A stretch of DNA of 64,000 nt from Rhyzopertha dominica (Eukaryota; Arthropoda; Insecta; Coleoptera; Bostrichidae), in the NCBI GenBank assembly GCA_025024175.1, contig QCXZ01000064.1, forward strand, positions 55,015,325 to 55,079,324, given 5' to 3'. The position numbers and the translations under genes are program-made. The notes beneath the pieces were generated by a model. The model did no database searches, was not told the origin of the DNA, and saw only the letters and a program-made list of their open reading frames with translations. Positions 21,001 to 32,520 of this stretch are shown here, piece by piece. Each line of letters opens with the position of its first letter. The first letter of the stretch is position 1.

Positions 21001-24000
21001 CCTCAGACAGGTGCAATGATGAAGGTAAATCTGTTGTTGAGAAACGTACTCAAGATAATTCCATTAAAACTGTTAGTAGAAATAATACAGAGGAAGCACC
21101 AGCAATTGCCAAGAAGTTTCAGCAACACTTACAACTAAATAGTGAAACTGGACATACTAGTATACAGGAAACAAACAAATCTTGTAGTAATCAAGGAGTA
21201 GGTAAAAATACAGACAAAAAGGATGAGGAGAGTATTAAAAGACATTTTAGTGAAAGTACAAAAAGATTAGAAGTGAATGTTGCATTAGAAAAGAAATGTG
21301 CATCAAACTCAAAAACTTCTGAAACAGCATTGCCTCAGAAAGATTGTGATAACCATCTCAATTTAAAGCGGAGTTCTCGAGAAGAATCACCACTAAGGAG
21401 CAAGAAATCTACTTTACAAAAGGCGGGAACTGAACAGAGATCAAAGTCCAAAGAAAAGGATTTATCAAAAAGGGAAAATAAAAGTGGTTTAGAGTCACCA
21501 TTGGCGAGCAAGAAAACTGAGTTACAGAGTGCTGTAACTGATCAGCATTCAAAATCGAAAGAAAAAGAATGTCTCAAAAGAGAGAACAAAAACAACTCAG
21601 AGGGTCACAAGGAATCACCTTTAGTGAGCAACAAAAAGACTTTACAGGATGTGGCAACTGAACAGAATGTGAAGTCCAAAGAAAAAGGGTCTTCCACAAA
21701 GCAGTATTCAAAAAGTGAACAAACAAATAATTCATACCAACACAAAGAGTCAACACGGGTAAGCAAGGAATCCAGCTCGCAAAATGTGATAAGTGAAGAA
21801 AGTTCAAAATCCAAAGAAAAGGAATTTTCCAAAGTGTGTTCAAGAAAGGATAATAAACGCGTTACAGAAGATAATAAAGACTTATCACTCATGAGCAAAA
21901 AGTCAAGCTTACCAGCTGTAGAGGGACCAAAGTCCAATGTAAAGGATTCTTCTGTGAAGGTGTGTTCAGAAAAAGAGGACAAAAGCACTCCAGATGTTCC
22001 CATAGCATCTCCACTGACAAGCAAAGAATCTAGCTTACAAAATGTGTTAACAGAACAAACAGAGCCTGAAGAAAAGATATCTTCCACCAAGGTATGTCCA
22101 AACACTACAGAAGATGACAAAGGATCACCACTAGTAAGCAAGGAGTCAAGTGTACAAAATGTGGTGACTGAACAGAAATCAGAGTCGAAAGAAAATATAT
22201 TTTCCATAAACGTGTGTCCGCAAAATGGAAACAAAAGTACTACAGAAGATGCCGAAGGATCACTTCTGATAAGCAAGGAATCAAGTGTACAAAATGTGGT
22301 GACTGAACAAAAATCAGAGTCGAAGGAAAATATACCTTTCACAAACGTATGTCCACAAAATGAAAACAAAAGCACTACATTAAATGACAAAGGCTCACTA
22401 CTAGCAAGAAAGGAATCAAGTGTACAAAATGTGGTGACTGAACAGAGATCAGAGTCTAAAGGTAATGAGTGTTTAGAAGGTAATAACAAATCGGATTCGG
22501 AGACTGTTAGAAAAGCAAGTTCTGCAGAAATAGTTGTAGGGGCAAAAATCTTAGAGACTCAGATCCCAAAGAAAACTGGAATAGCTGAGGATGTCAACAA
22601 AGAAGCTTCTGCTGGAAAAGAAATCACTCAGAATGACGAAATTAAACCTGAACTAGATAAATCACTAAATTGTTACAAGGAAACTGTGCAAGTTAACCTT
22701 GAAGAAGTTAAAGGTACGTCACTTCAAAGTTGCTCTAATGAAGCAGAGGTGGTTAACAAAAAAATTGAGGTGGATGAGAAAACAAAGGAAGAGGTATTAA
22801 TGCAATATAAACCAGAAGTTTCAAGCGAATCCCACATTTCGGTAATGGAAGAAGAAAGGGTTATGAAGGATACAGCCACAGTTCAGCGAGATGACCACAA
22901 AGATGTTACATCTGTTGGTGTTTTGAATACAGATGAGGAGAAAGAAAATACTAGAGATGTTACAGATCTGGAAGAAGTTAGTAATAAAAAAGATTTAAGA
23001 TCACATTCTTCAGAAAATGTTTTGGAAGAAAAACCATTGGGCCACAATCATGAGCAGATTGAACCTAAAGAGCAGCAAGAAATACCTACACAAGCCAACT
23101 TTAAAGAACAAACGCCAGAGGATGGAGTTAAAAATAGCAAAAAAGCAGTAGGGAATGTAAATAAACCATCTGCAGAGACAGAAGCTTTTTCAGATGAAAA
23201 CGAGGGAAGTAAAAACAAGGGTCATTATCTGAACAAAAAAAATCTACTTGATAACGAAGGTAAACATACACAGACTCAGGGAATATGTTCAAAACCTGTT
23301 GAAGATAACCTGAAGGTTATAGCAGAACCAGAAGAGTGTGATAATAAGGAAGATGGTAAAATTAACGAGAACAGTATAAATGCTGATGAATCTATACAAA
23401 ATGATACTGCAGTTGAAGATGGTGTTTCCAAAAATATAATGGATAAGCAAACCACACTTGACGAAGAAAAAAGTGTTGTGTTAGGTACATCACTTGTAAC
23501 ACCTAGTGTAAAACGTAGCCATGTGGAAAGAAGAAGTAAAAATAAGACTAAAGTAAAGAAATGTGATTCAGATGCTGCAGGTTGTTTAGATTCAAAAAAT
23601 GTAAATGCCTTTAATACACAAGAAGAGAAACAGAATAATTCTGAAAAGAATATTGGAGATATTGCAGTTAAACGTGGCAAAATATCTCAACAAAAGTTTG
23701 AAGAACTACCACATAGACCAAAGCGAAAGAGATCTTCTCACGATGAGAAAGTTTCCCCCCTCATGTTAGTGAAGAAGAAGAGTAACCCAGAGGAAAGTAA
23801 GAATACTACTGTAAGAAGTGATATTTTTGAAGAACTAGAAAGTATGTCTAAACAGAAAAGCTTTTGTACAGAAGAAGTCTGTGATAGTGTAAAAGAAAGT
23901 AGCAAATCTGTAGAAAATGTTAAGAAGAACAGCAAACGAAATAGAGATAGACCCTGTCCTGCTAGCAAAAAGAGGTTTCCACCTAATAATGACCATTTAT

Positions 24001-27000
24001 CAAGTAAAATTGAGGAAGATCATAAGAAGTCCAAAACAGCAGTTATAGACGAAGTTACACAGAAGATTTATGAGAGGTATGTTAGTAAGCCAGAAACCGT
24101 CAGTGTTGAAACCCAAACTAAAAAGACTGTGTTCTTTACGGCCATTACCCAAACAGACAAGTGTTGCAACAGAAACAAAAGTTCTCAAACGGAAGTCAGC
24201 GTAACTGACCAGAGTTGTCAGACCAGCTTTGCTTGTGAAAAGTGTGGTGAATATGAAGCTAGACTTAAGTACAAAGATGATATTATAAAGGAATTACTTC
24301 GCATTGATACTGAAATAAGGAGTTTGTTGGCAAGAAGAGAAAGCTTGTGTCATGAAGTTCCCGTTGAAGAAGATATTACAGCTGATCCAGAAAGTTCCAT
24401 TTTAACTACACCTAGATATGAAGCTACTGATGTTTGTGTGACCAGAGTAGGCGAAGGTGAAAGTGGAGACGCTAAAAAAGAAAATTTATCAAGTGTACCT
24501 GCAAGTCCTGTTGCGAAAAGAAGACGACGAAAAAGAAAAGTATCTCAAATGACTGATGATACCAGTATTTCAAGCAGTCCCCAGTTACTTAATACTGAAG
24601 CCCAACAACTTGAAGATAAGAACATGTTGCTTGAAGATACACCCCTAGATGTGCGTATGATGCAATGCAGAAAACGGAGAAAGTCCCGAAGCATCAAGCA
24701 ATTGGACAGTGCAGTTGAGGATCCACCAAAGTTGCAGCAGAAAAGCCAAGATCCTAAGCCAACTGAAAAACAGCAGAAGTCCGTTGATCGTAAGTTTTAT
24801 TCAGGTTGTAAGGTTTCATTGACACGTTATACAGTGGAAGGATTGAAACAGCTACGAGACGATATCTGCAAAGGTGACAAAAAGGTCGACCACAGTGAGC
24901 AGATTGATGCCCTGAACAAAGAGCTGCAGTCTGTTAGTGAGTTCATTATAAAAGAAGTGGACAAGTCACAAGCTGGCTGCAGTTGTTTGGAGGATGATTT
25001 TTCTGTACTATTCGAAGGTATTACTGGAATAGTATTAGTTATTAAGGTGAGTTGCAATTATTAATCCAGTAAGAAATATGGAACAAGCTGATATTAAAAT
25101 CTGAGAGCTGTATTGCATGAATTTAAAGGGAGTGTAAGCAAAAAGGCTTTAATCTTGATAGAACAATCTATTTTACTTAATTGATTTGGTAAGAATATAT
25201 GCAGGTTCTTGTTGGTTGCTTGTTAGATTGGAATGCAAATGTATCTATACAGTAGAATATAAAAAGCTGTTATCGTGTTTGAAGTTTATTGATAAAAGAT
25301 ACAACTGACTTAAAATGATTCCCCATGGTTAAGGTTAAGATTTTTTTACGGTTTTGACTTCTTCGAAACCTAAGTTAAGATATTTTGTTGCTGCCTATAT
25401 GGCAATATATTTTTTGAATTCTCCATCTTTTTAGATCATTAAAGTCTGTCATAGCTTTTAGCAACAAACTGCAATTAAAAATTATTTGTAGAAGGCTTTT
25501 TTATCTGGCAAGTCTACTAATAAGAAATATGATTTCTATATTTTTTCATAAATACTGTAATAAAAGCTGTGCAAGGTAGACTGATAGTACCTGTACAATT
25601 AAGAACAGTTTTCTTGGATCAAGTAAAATGGTTTTAATGCAGGGAATTTGTAAATTTGTAGAACACATAAAAATAATGTTGATATGACTAAGCATCTGAC
25701 ATTTTGTTTGAAAGATGTTAAAGTCAAATTTTTTTTCCTTTTTCTTCATCGATAGTGGAATGGCTTGCAATATTAAGACGAGATTTGATTTCTGCAAGAT
25801 TCAAAATTAACAAGTGATTATTACTTTATGGTCTTAACATTCATCCAGTGGCATAGTAAAAAAAAAGTTCATGTGGGCTGGAGTATATATTACTGGGACG
25901 CAACCCAAAGTTTGTCGTCATGTCTGTTAGTGAAGAAACAAAAAAAAACGAAAGGGCGGCTATCACCAAAACAGAATGTTTTTAAACGACACATGTTTAG
26001 CCAAACCAACATTATTTAAAATATTTTGTTAATTACCAAAATTTCTAGAATATAGCATGGAAGTTTCTCATTTAAACCAATTCCATGATGTACAAAATTG
26101 CTTCGTTTAGCTGTTAGAGAGAAAGTGAAATATTTTTGTCGCTTCTAAGCCCAAATAATGTAATTTTTTTTGTGAGCTTAGTGGTACAAAAATCTGTCTC
26201 TGTGCATAGTTTTCCTGTTAGTTGCTGGCATTTAAAAATTTTTCTACTAATTAATGTTGGAGTTAGAATATTGATAATAGTGGAATATTGGGAGTTAAAA
26301 CTGATAGTAAACAAAAAAATTTGGAAAACATTAACGCGTCTGATTTTTTAAAAATAGTATAATTCGTTTCATATAATTGTAATGCAACATATACTTCATT
26401 CCACCTTAGCAAGTTAAGTCTAGCACTTTTGGTAAAAATTTTATATAAATTTTTGTCATAATTGCTATTTTGAAAAGCAAAATTAATTGTTATTACTTTT
26501 CAGTATAATCATGCTGACTATAATATACCATGTTTAAATGACAGTTTACTCTTTGTTGATATATTCAAAATATACAAAGATAATACTCTTTAAAGGGAGG
26601 GGATGCCATTTATAATGAGGCATATTTATTATGTAGTGTTTTTTATGGCTTTATATCTTAGATATTGCTCACATTACAAAGATCAGCATGTTGTTTTTCT
26701 GAAAATGTTGAAATAGAGTTAATGGTATTTGTTCTTGAATACTAATTCTAGCTATTCTATGCATATTGTATAAGCTGTGTACATTTAAAGTCTTTGAATA
26801 AAATGTGGGTAAGATCATTGAAAAATGACTTCTTTGAACAGCCGATATTGGTTTCTCAAAATCTGAGATGGTACTTTAGTCCCACCAATTCAAATATTTT
26901 AAGTAGAAACTTTCATCAGAGAATGTGGTAAATCCAAGATGGCGTCACAGTCATTACCAACTCTAAAATGGTCACATGGATCCAGTATTATTTGAAATTT

Positions 27001-30000
27001 TTGAGTTGTGACGACTGTGGGGTTATCTTAGATTTTGAAAAACATTTTTCAGTGATCTTACCCACACACACAGAGAACATCTTTTACTTGTGTTTGTCAG
27101 AGGTCAGTGTTTGTTTTTCTTTTTTAAATACATTTATAATAATAATGATGAAGGTAAAAAATCTCAGCAACTAATAGAAAATTGACTCATTTACTTTTTA
27201 ACAATTGTGATTAGCAGAACAAAATACTGAAAATTGATTTAAGGTTGTTACGAATCTGTACTCAAAATATGGCAAAATTAATTGATGCCGAGTAGATACT
27301 GAAAATGAAAAATATTCGACTTTGATGCCATATAAACATTGAATGAAGTAATTCTGAATGTAGTTAAATTGATCTAATTCAGTTCCTTTAAACTAAGGGA
27401 TCTGTAGTCTTTATTTTGCACACATATTTTTTACATAACTTCTATGTTGTTTTACCTTTGATTGTAATATTCTACATAAAGTCATATATATTTACAGTTC
27501 TAGTACATTCTTGATTTTACTCAAAATGATGTGAACCAAATTGATCAGGATTTTTATATCTACAGCTTTGATCTATACCATTTCTTCAACAGGCTGTTGG
27601 GAATACAATTCTGGCTGCCACAGACAAAGGAAAGTTGTTGTGCTACAGTTTAAGTGGAAAACTGTTACATGTGTTCGATGCTTCACGTCTTCCCATCACA
27701 TCAGTTTGTGTCCTAAAAACAAAAAGCGACGAGAAATTTATTTATGTTGGTTCGTTGGATGCTACCATGACAATTTACAACTACACAAGCAAGAAGCTCG
27801 TTTCCAGTGTGAACCTTGACGAAAGAGTTCAGTGTATGGAAATATCTTGGGGATATGTTTTCTTAGGTTCCGACAGAGGTTACTTGATTAGATATAACAT
27901 TTCAGTAAGATCACACAGGTTTGTGGTGGATAGCCCTTCTGATCTTTTTTGTTGCAGGACGGCAAAGTAGAATTCACAGAAAAAATATCCGATCACAACG
28001 TATTAGTTGTGAAAGCCACTCGTGAAGGTGCCAGGAAGGTTTTACTGGTAGCGACAAGAAATTCTGCTGTTAGCGTTAGAGATGCTATGTCTGGTCTGCA
28101 CATGCGCAACATGGAAACACCGTTTTTTCCAACCGTGTACACACTGCTGTTGGAGAATAATTTGGTTTACTGTGGGACAAGTCAGCATGACATTCTTGTG
28201 TACACGTTTGAGGTAAGTTTTGTGCTGTTTAATTTTTGCTTAATTATGTTTTGGTGATCTGTGTAGGATGGACAACTCATTCGTCAACATGAGGCTGCAA
28301 AATCAAAAGGTGTTGTTTGTATGCAGATAGTGAATAGCATTCTGTTTGCTGGCTGTTACAATGGGAATATTTACGTGTACGATACGAAATCCAATGAATA
28401 TTTGGGCAGTATGCAGGGCCCCGGAGGACTCCTGTTATGCATGCATATTTTGGATGACAAAGTAAGTTAAGAGTGTATTTAGTTATTGAGGTATTTATGT
28501 AATGCTTTAAGTGAACTGATGATTGTTTATTAGAAACATATCTAAAGCTATAAAGTATTTTTTATGCAATTAATTTAAAGGAAGTGTCTGTTAATATTAA
28601 TGTGTTCCACTCTTTTGCAGTAATCAATGAATTTTTGCTGGTAAAATTTTATGGAACCATTCCTAATAGTAAACCAAGCTTATGCTCCTCATTGAGTTTG
28701 TCTTTATGCAGAATTTTTACATGTCTCAAAAAACACAGAAAATGGCCGCAAATACAAGTTTTTATTTGATTTCTTGGGAACGCTTAAACTTACGAGATCT
28801 TAGGACTTGAGATTTGAAATTAGTTGTAGGCTATTTTGCAGTGGTATCTCTTTCTGTAAGTTATCTTTATGAAAATGTCAGATTATCTTTTGTGATGGCT
28901 ATAGTTGTGCACCAGTCCAATTTAAAAATTTATTTTAATAAAATACGGGAACTATTTATTATTATTAATGTTTATTATTATTAATGACTCTGAATAATCT
29001 ACTTCTTATTATCTTCGTTTCTTTTATCCCTCTTGTTAGTTACATTAATTTGTGTTTGCATTTAACGAAGAAAAACTTAAAATTGAGGATGAGACTATAG
29101 TTATGCTCTCCATTTTATATTAAAAACGTTTATCACTTTTATAATTTTTTGTGCGCTTAATGGTTTTGATGTTTTTCCTACTTTTGGTCAGAGCTTTTAG
29201 TGTTAACGAGAGGAATATACAGTAATGTCTGCTTATAATGAACCCCCTTTTAAGATCCTTCGTTTATATTTAACCAATACAAAATGTTTCGTCGTTCCCT
29301 TGTTCGTTATAAGCAGATATTACTGTATAAAATAACCTCTAACTCTGACTGGAACAAATTGTTTAAACAATTAAAATGTATATATTTTTTGTTTTTTGCA
29401 AATATTTCGCGAAATATGATTCTGACAATAAAAATAGTTCTTACCAATTGTAACCAATACTAAATTTCCCAGGAAAAAGGTATTTTATCAATCTTTAGAT
29501 GAAGATGTGTTACTGATATTTTTCCAACACGATTTCTTTCATTTTCTTAAAATTGACTTACACAGTAGATGAAAAGACGGTTTGTGGGAATAAAAATTAC
29601 TATATTAAAAATAACTGATTTAAATTCCCATTGCTGGAAATATCGTATAATAAATACACACTTGAAAAAAGCGCAAAACCATCGGTAGAGGTTTGTGGCA
29701 TGTCAAATATNATATTAAAATGCATCACTCCAGGAATCCTAAAGTTATTTTTTTTTAGCTTGCACAAGACCAAAATTTTGTAGGGTGTCCGTATATTTTT
29801 TTTCGGCATCTAACTATTAATACTAGGGAGTTGCAATTTGAACTATACCATTGTCATTTTTATATTATCTTTTGTTTTAGCACTATAGCCAACTAAAGTT
29901 TCTATAATGGAAAGTACAAATTTGTCTTATATCTGAACACCGGGGCCCCTAAAAATATTGTGAGTGCACCACTGAATTCAAAATAGACATCTATAAATAA

Positions 30001-30624
30001 TGTCTTTACAGTTTTTTTTAAATCTATATTATTATCAAGCGAGATATTAATGAGAGAAGATTTGTAAGGTTATTCAAAAGTTGGCTATAGTTTTAAAACA
30101 AAAGACGGTATAAAAATATCTTTGGTACGTTTCAGTACACAACAAAGAAGTAAGACAGTAATGTCCAAACCACAACTCTTCAGTATTATCTAAAGATACT
30201 GGTGATACCCTGCAATTCAATGAAAATAGGACACCCTGTACTGTTAAATTCACTATGTGCTTCGTTTAACAATTGTCCCTACTTTTCCTACCTGTATTAT
30301 TTATTAAAAGTTGAAATGGCATCCATATTGAAGTATGAAATATGTAGCTCATTTTTCCATTGACTATAAAATATATTGGTCTCATTGCACAAAGTGTGGT
30401 TAACCAGATCCCCACGGTCAAGAGGCAGTTGTAATGGTAACATTTCTTTTTAAACTTTCTTCATTAGTGCTGCATTTGGCAAAGCCTGGTTAAACACACT
30501 TTGTACAACTATTTTTTCAAGGGGGATGCTTACAATTTTTTTTCCTTTTTAGATCTTTGTTGGCACGAAAACCAATAATTTTAAGGCTTGGAGAATACCT
30601 GAAAAGTTCTTGGGCTCAAGGTGA
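14884..30624 (+). CDS. ZNF106-like WD40 protein, complete gene (six exons)
   Basis: The coding exons are 14884-15005, 18347-25046, 27593-27904, 27958-28212, 28267-28461 and 30553-30624, giving about 2551 residues. The start ATG (CACCATGAAT) opens an Asn/Arg/Gly/Pro-rich segment. A long disordered Ser/Lys/Glu-rich region follows, with polyproline runs, nine tandem repeats (residues about 1054-1426), a QT-motif array (about 1959-2000), a short possible coiled coil, and a basic cluster KRRRRKRK (about 2097) that could be an NLS. The last 280 residues form WD40-like blades (GNTILAATDKGKLLCY, IYVGSLDATMTIYNY, ATREGARKVLLVATRNSAVS, ILFAGCYNGNIYVYD). These resemble the C-terminal WD40 repeats of ZNF106, an RNA-associated nuclear protein, but no C2H2 finger is visible at either end. 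Orthology is inferred from recall of that family, without an alignment. Confidence 0.75.
15950..17560 (-). mobile_element. Penelope-like retroelement relic with RT and GIY-YIG endonuclease parts
   Basis: On the minus strand, in order: an RT block with NLPNWQNLILRKVLNFKNS, VTFDVNNLFPSIPPKD and [17 protein letters not shown] wording (17511-17155); a YADD box near 17030; the linker FERELGVILQIALNN (about 16730-16680); and near 16440-16390 an out-of-frame YTGQMGRSFLIRGNEH, the GIY-YIG endonuclease signature of Penelope elements (normally Y.G.T.R....R..EH). Stops and frameshifts inactivate it. It is the most complete of several relics of this family in the window. The 3' end has a hammerhead-like motif. 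Confidence 0.85.
15990..16028 (-). ncRNA. Hammerhead-like motif at PLE end
   Basis: The minus strand reads CTGACGA, then a stem II of GCTA/TAGC around GTAG (plus a G-T pair), then GAAAGC. CTGACGA fits CUGANGA exactly. One unpaired T lies between CTGACGA and the stem, and stem III is not clear. The position at the end of a PLE fits the known occurrence of hammerheads in this group. Confidence 0.5.
17561..18346. other. Remainder of intron 1
   Basis: AT-rich. TTTACCGT near 18078 and ACGGTAAA near 18104 can pair; otherwise nothing is recognisable. Confidence 0.5.
18347..25046 (+). CDS. ZNF106-like exon 2 (6.7-kb giant exon)
   Basis: One exon carries about 2234 residues, or 88% of the protein. 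The first base completes an AGT codon with exon 1, and VPYWNNQYNYRAPLP follows before the first internal Met at 18393. Features include Pro-rich stretches (PPPPPP near 19210), a helical block YDKIMYHITNLSHGKKMNL (near 18755), Arg/Ser/His-rich parts (near 20600), a Lys/Ser/Glu-rich tandem-repeat zone (21384-22503), the QT array (24099-24224), a Cys pair plus predicted helix (CEKCGEYEARLKYKDDIIKE), and the basic KRRRRKRK. It ends entering the WD40 region (VLFEGITGIVLVIK). The donor GTGAGT at 25047 is on a codon boundary. Confidence 0.85.
21384..22503 (+). repeat. Coding tandem repeats, about nine units of 36-45 codons
   Basis: The unit pattern is S-P/L-L-x-S-K-E/K-S-S-x-Q-N-V-x-T-E-Q-x-S-x-S-K-E, then a Cys-Pro/Lys part and an Asn-Lys-Ser-Thr part. 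Early units (ESPLRSKKSTLQ, ESPLASKKTELQ, ESPLVSNKKTLQ) are diverged. The last three start VSKESSVQNVVTEQ, ISKESSVQNVVTEQ and ARKESSVQNVVTEQ; the first of these units is 135 bp long and closely matches the next, so expansion at this end is recent. All units stay in frame. Confidence 0.85.
24099..24224 (+). other. Array of four QT motifs at 11-12-residue spacing
   Basis: Residues about 1959-2000 contain ETQTKK, ITQTDK, SSQTEV and SCQTSF. The Gln positions are 12, 12 and 11 residues apart. TQT-type motifs bind dynein light chain LC8, and evenly spaced arrays with about 12-residue period are known in multivalent LC8 clients. A helix follows directly. Confidence 0.55.
25047..27592. other. ZNF106-like intron 2
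   Basis: 2546 bp of AT-rich DNA with only short, unrecognisable open frames. Confidence 0.6.
27593..27904 (+). CDS. ZNF106-like exon 3 (WD40 blades)
   Basis: 104 codons in frame. They encode AVGNTILAATDKGKLLCYSL, ITSVCVL, YVGSLDATMTIYNY, VQCMEISWGYVFLGSDRGYL: three beta-propeller repeats with the alternating hydrophobic pattern. The acceptor is TTCAACAG and the donor GTAAGA. A 53-bp intron follows. Confidence 0.85.
27958..28212 (+). CDS. ZNF106-like exon 4 (WD40 blades)
   Basis: 85 codons. They encode VLVVKATREGARKVLLVATR, NSAVSVRDAMSGLHMRNM and LVYCGTSQHDILVYTFE. The ATREGAR...SVRDA stretch is the piece most like ZNF106. A 54-bp intron follows. Confidence 0.85.
28267..28461 (+). CDS. ZNF106-like exon 5 (WD40 blade)
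   Basis: 65 codons. They encode DGQLIRQHEAAKSKGVVCMQ, ILFAGCYNGNIYVYDTKS and GGLLLCMHILDDK. The donor is GTAAGT at 28462. A 2091-bp intron follows. Confidence 0.85.
29218..29327. mobile_element. 110-bp Tc1/mariner-type (pogo-like) MITE
   Basis: Terminal inverted repeats TACAGTAATGTCTGCTTATA and TACAGTAATATCTGCTTATA (second reverse-complemented), then AATGAAC or ACGAAC. TA flanks each side (29216-29217, 29328-29329). The TTATAACGAAC motif resembles pogo-family ends. Confidence 0.75.
29781..30240. repeat. Possible MITE
   Basis: It starts TAGGGTGTCC and ends GGACACCCTGTA. The inverted match is only about 10-12 bp, so this is tentative. Confidence 0.3.
30553..30624 (+). CDS. ZNF106-like exon 6 (stop exon)
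   Basis: 23 codons and TGA. They encode IFVGTKTNNFKAWRIPEKFL and end GSR, closing the last propeller strand. There is no C-terminal zinc finger. The acceptor TTTTTAG and the in-frame join to exon 5 (DDK|IFVGT) support it. Confidence 0.8.
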   Translation: MFVGTKTNNFKAWRIPEKFLGSR

Positions 30625-30803
30625 CATTAGCTTCATCAGAGTAGTATTAAAGTTCAAAACATCAGATTTTTTGTTACGTTTAAATATATGTATGAGTATA
30701 ATATTCCAAACCTGCAGCTCATCTCCAGATCATTTTGCGTTTAGGAAATATGAGTGGCAGTATTGTATTTTATTTCTATTATGAAGAAAGAGGCCTCAAT
30801 AAA
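30625..30803 (+). other. ZNF106-like 3' UTR and poly(A) signal
   Basis: AATAAA at 30798-30803, 174 bp after the stop, is the first good poly(A) signal. More A/T-rich signals follow, so longer forms are possible. Confidence 0.5.
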
Positions 30804-31920
30804 TTGTTTTCTGAGAACCCTACAAACTTATGTTCTGATTCTTTTATTTATGTTTGATTTTACTATAACAGTATATTTATTTTAAGAATAGTTTGGAATA
30901 TTATATGTGTACATAATCGCACTTAATGATTGTGCCTTTCCATCCTGTTGATTTTTATTGAATGTACCATTTTTTTTGTAAATAATAACTTTATGTTTGT
31001 AAATAATCATTAATTAGGTACTTCGTTTTGTACAATATAAGATTGTAATATATTTCAGTATTATATAAGAAATCCAGCTGTTTTATTATTCCCCTGAACT
31101 AAATATCATTAGATACATGGTTGAATGTTTCTTAATATTAAGGTGAATGCTTTTAGCGTCCATGGTATGCGATTGTTTTCAGAAAAATGTGCTAGCTAAT
31201 TAATCAGTTTTGAAATTGTGTTTAATTAGTGACAGTTTTTTTGCCGAAAACATAATCCCTTTCTGATATTATTTATTACCAAAATAATTATTTAAAAAAT
31301 GCAGATGTTGCAGGTTGCAAACTATATCAAATTTGGAACTTGTCACTTGCTAGTTTACAAATTTTTTCAAGAGTGCTGTCAATGACAAACAATATTACAG
31401 ATTTTTAGTTTTAAGTTGGAGCCTTTAGTTGCACAGAAGGTTGAGAGTTCAGTATATGATATGCAGTGTTGCCTGTTATTGCCTTATTAGTAATATATAT
31501 AGATGGTTTAAAAATCCCATTGTTTCCAATTTTATCAATAAGTACACGGCAACCCAAATTTGTGGTTGTTGATACTGTCTCAACAAAGCCATGTGAATAA
31601 AAAGATGTATCTGATGAAGAAGTAGATTCTCTTGTCGATAGACTCCATTTAATTAGTGCCAGAAGTTTTGGAGACATTTAAAAAGCATTTATGGGATGTA
31701 TTTTACAGAGCAGTGCTAGCCCTTTAGGAATAGAAAATTAATCTTCATTTTATCTGTTGACATACAGAACAACCTGTACAAACACAACACTCTTGCACCA
31801 CCTAGTATTCAAACAAAAAACTACCTTAAGATCCAGAGAGACTACGGCTTAGAACATGTTAGCCTGCATTTATTATAAAAGTGTCCTTACTCTTGAATTA
31901 CTTGGGCCACATGTCCATCA
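30804..31920. other. Intergenic, one unidentified minus-strand frame
   Basis: AT-rich. A minus-strand frame at 31411-31677 encodes 88 residues (starts MSPKLLALIKWSLS) with fairly protein-like composition but no domain I recognise. Confidence 0.3.
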
Positions 31921-31944
31921 TTGATTTTAACTTGTTCCATCCTC

Positions 31945-31981
31945 TAAAGATGCCCACAACAGACGTCTGTGAAACGTCAGG
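31945..31981 (+). ncRNA. Hammerhead-like motif, PLE end type
   Basis: The plus strand reads CTAAAGATGCCCACA, then the self-complementary ACAGACGTCTGT, then GAAACGTCAGG. This looks like a decayed PLE terminal motif. The first box (CTAAAGA) departs from CUGANGA and stem II lacks a normal loop, so it is weak. Confidence 0.3.
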
Positions 31982-32264
31982 TCCTTTGACCAGGATTAAC
32001 TATCGACGGACATATGTTGTCCGCGAAAGTCTACGAAGGTAACATACATTGACTTGGAAGATTTTCCGATTTTATCACACTGTTTGATTTTAATCTTATT
32101 TAACTATAGATATATCACCGATTGTCAAAGCATTAGGTAAGGGTATCCTTTTTTAGATATATGTAAGCACTAGTACAATTTTATTTAGAAATCAACATAA
32201 ATCTTGTTTTCACGAATATTTGATTGGAATTGCCGCCAAATAAGTAACTTAATATTTGACTGTA

Positions 32265-32520
32265 AGAAGTTGTTTGTTAATGTTATAAAATAGTATATTG
32301 TTTAATTAGAATTAAAAGTATCTTTTTGGTGAGGAAATTTTGAATTTGCGAGACAAAAAAATAATTTTTAATCTGAATGAAACATTTTTCTCCAAGCGAA
32401 ATCACCCACTCAATTATTAATTTGAACGAAATTGTTCAAACCACATTGGGATAATAAAACCAAGCAGGTAAGTACTTGTTCAAAAAAATAATTAACTTGG
32501 GATTTTTCTTTCTTATATTT
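32265..32520 (+). repeat. Repeat copy A of an inverted pair
   Basis: About 80% identical by eye to the reverse complement of 36345-36600 (shared words include TAGTATATTGTTTAATTA, CCACATTGGGATAATAAAAC and AAGTACTTGTTCAA). The pair encloses 3.8 kb with the DD41D element and odorant receptor exon 2. Confidence 0.75.

Larger units (their letters stand above)
28462..30552. other. ZNF106-like last intron
   Basis: AT-rich, with two MITE-like elements (29218-29327 and a weaker one at 29781-30240). No gene. It ends in a polypyrimidine acceptor (CCTTTTTAG). Confidence 0.6.

Noticed and set aside
21605..22489. A 294-codon open frame on the minus strand
   Set aside because: It is the antisense of the in-frame tandem repeats. 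A repetitive coding strand without minus-strand stops gives such a shadow automatically.
21384..22503. CRISPR-like repeated units
   Set aside because: The repeats are 36-45 codons, in frame, coding, in a eukaryotic gene.
31411..31677. Minus-strand 88-residue frame as a missing odorant receptor exon
   Set aside because: It lacks the hydrophobic TM pattern and the conserved C-terminal motif of the family.
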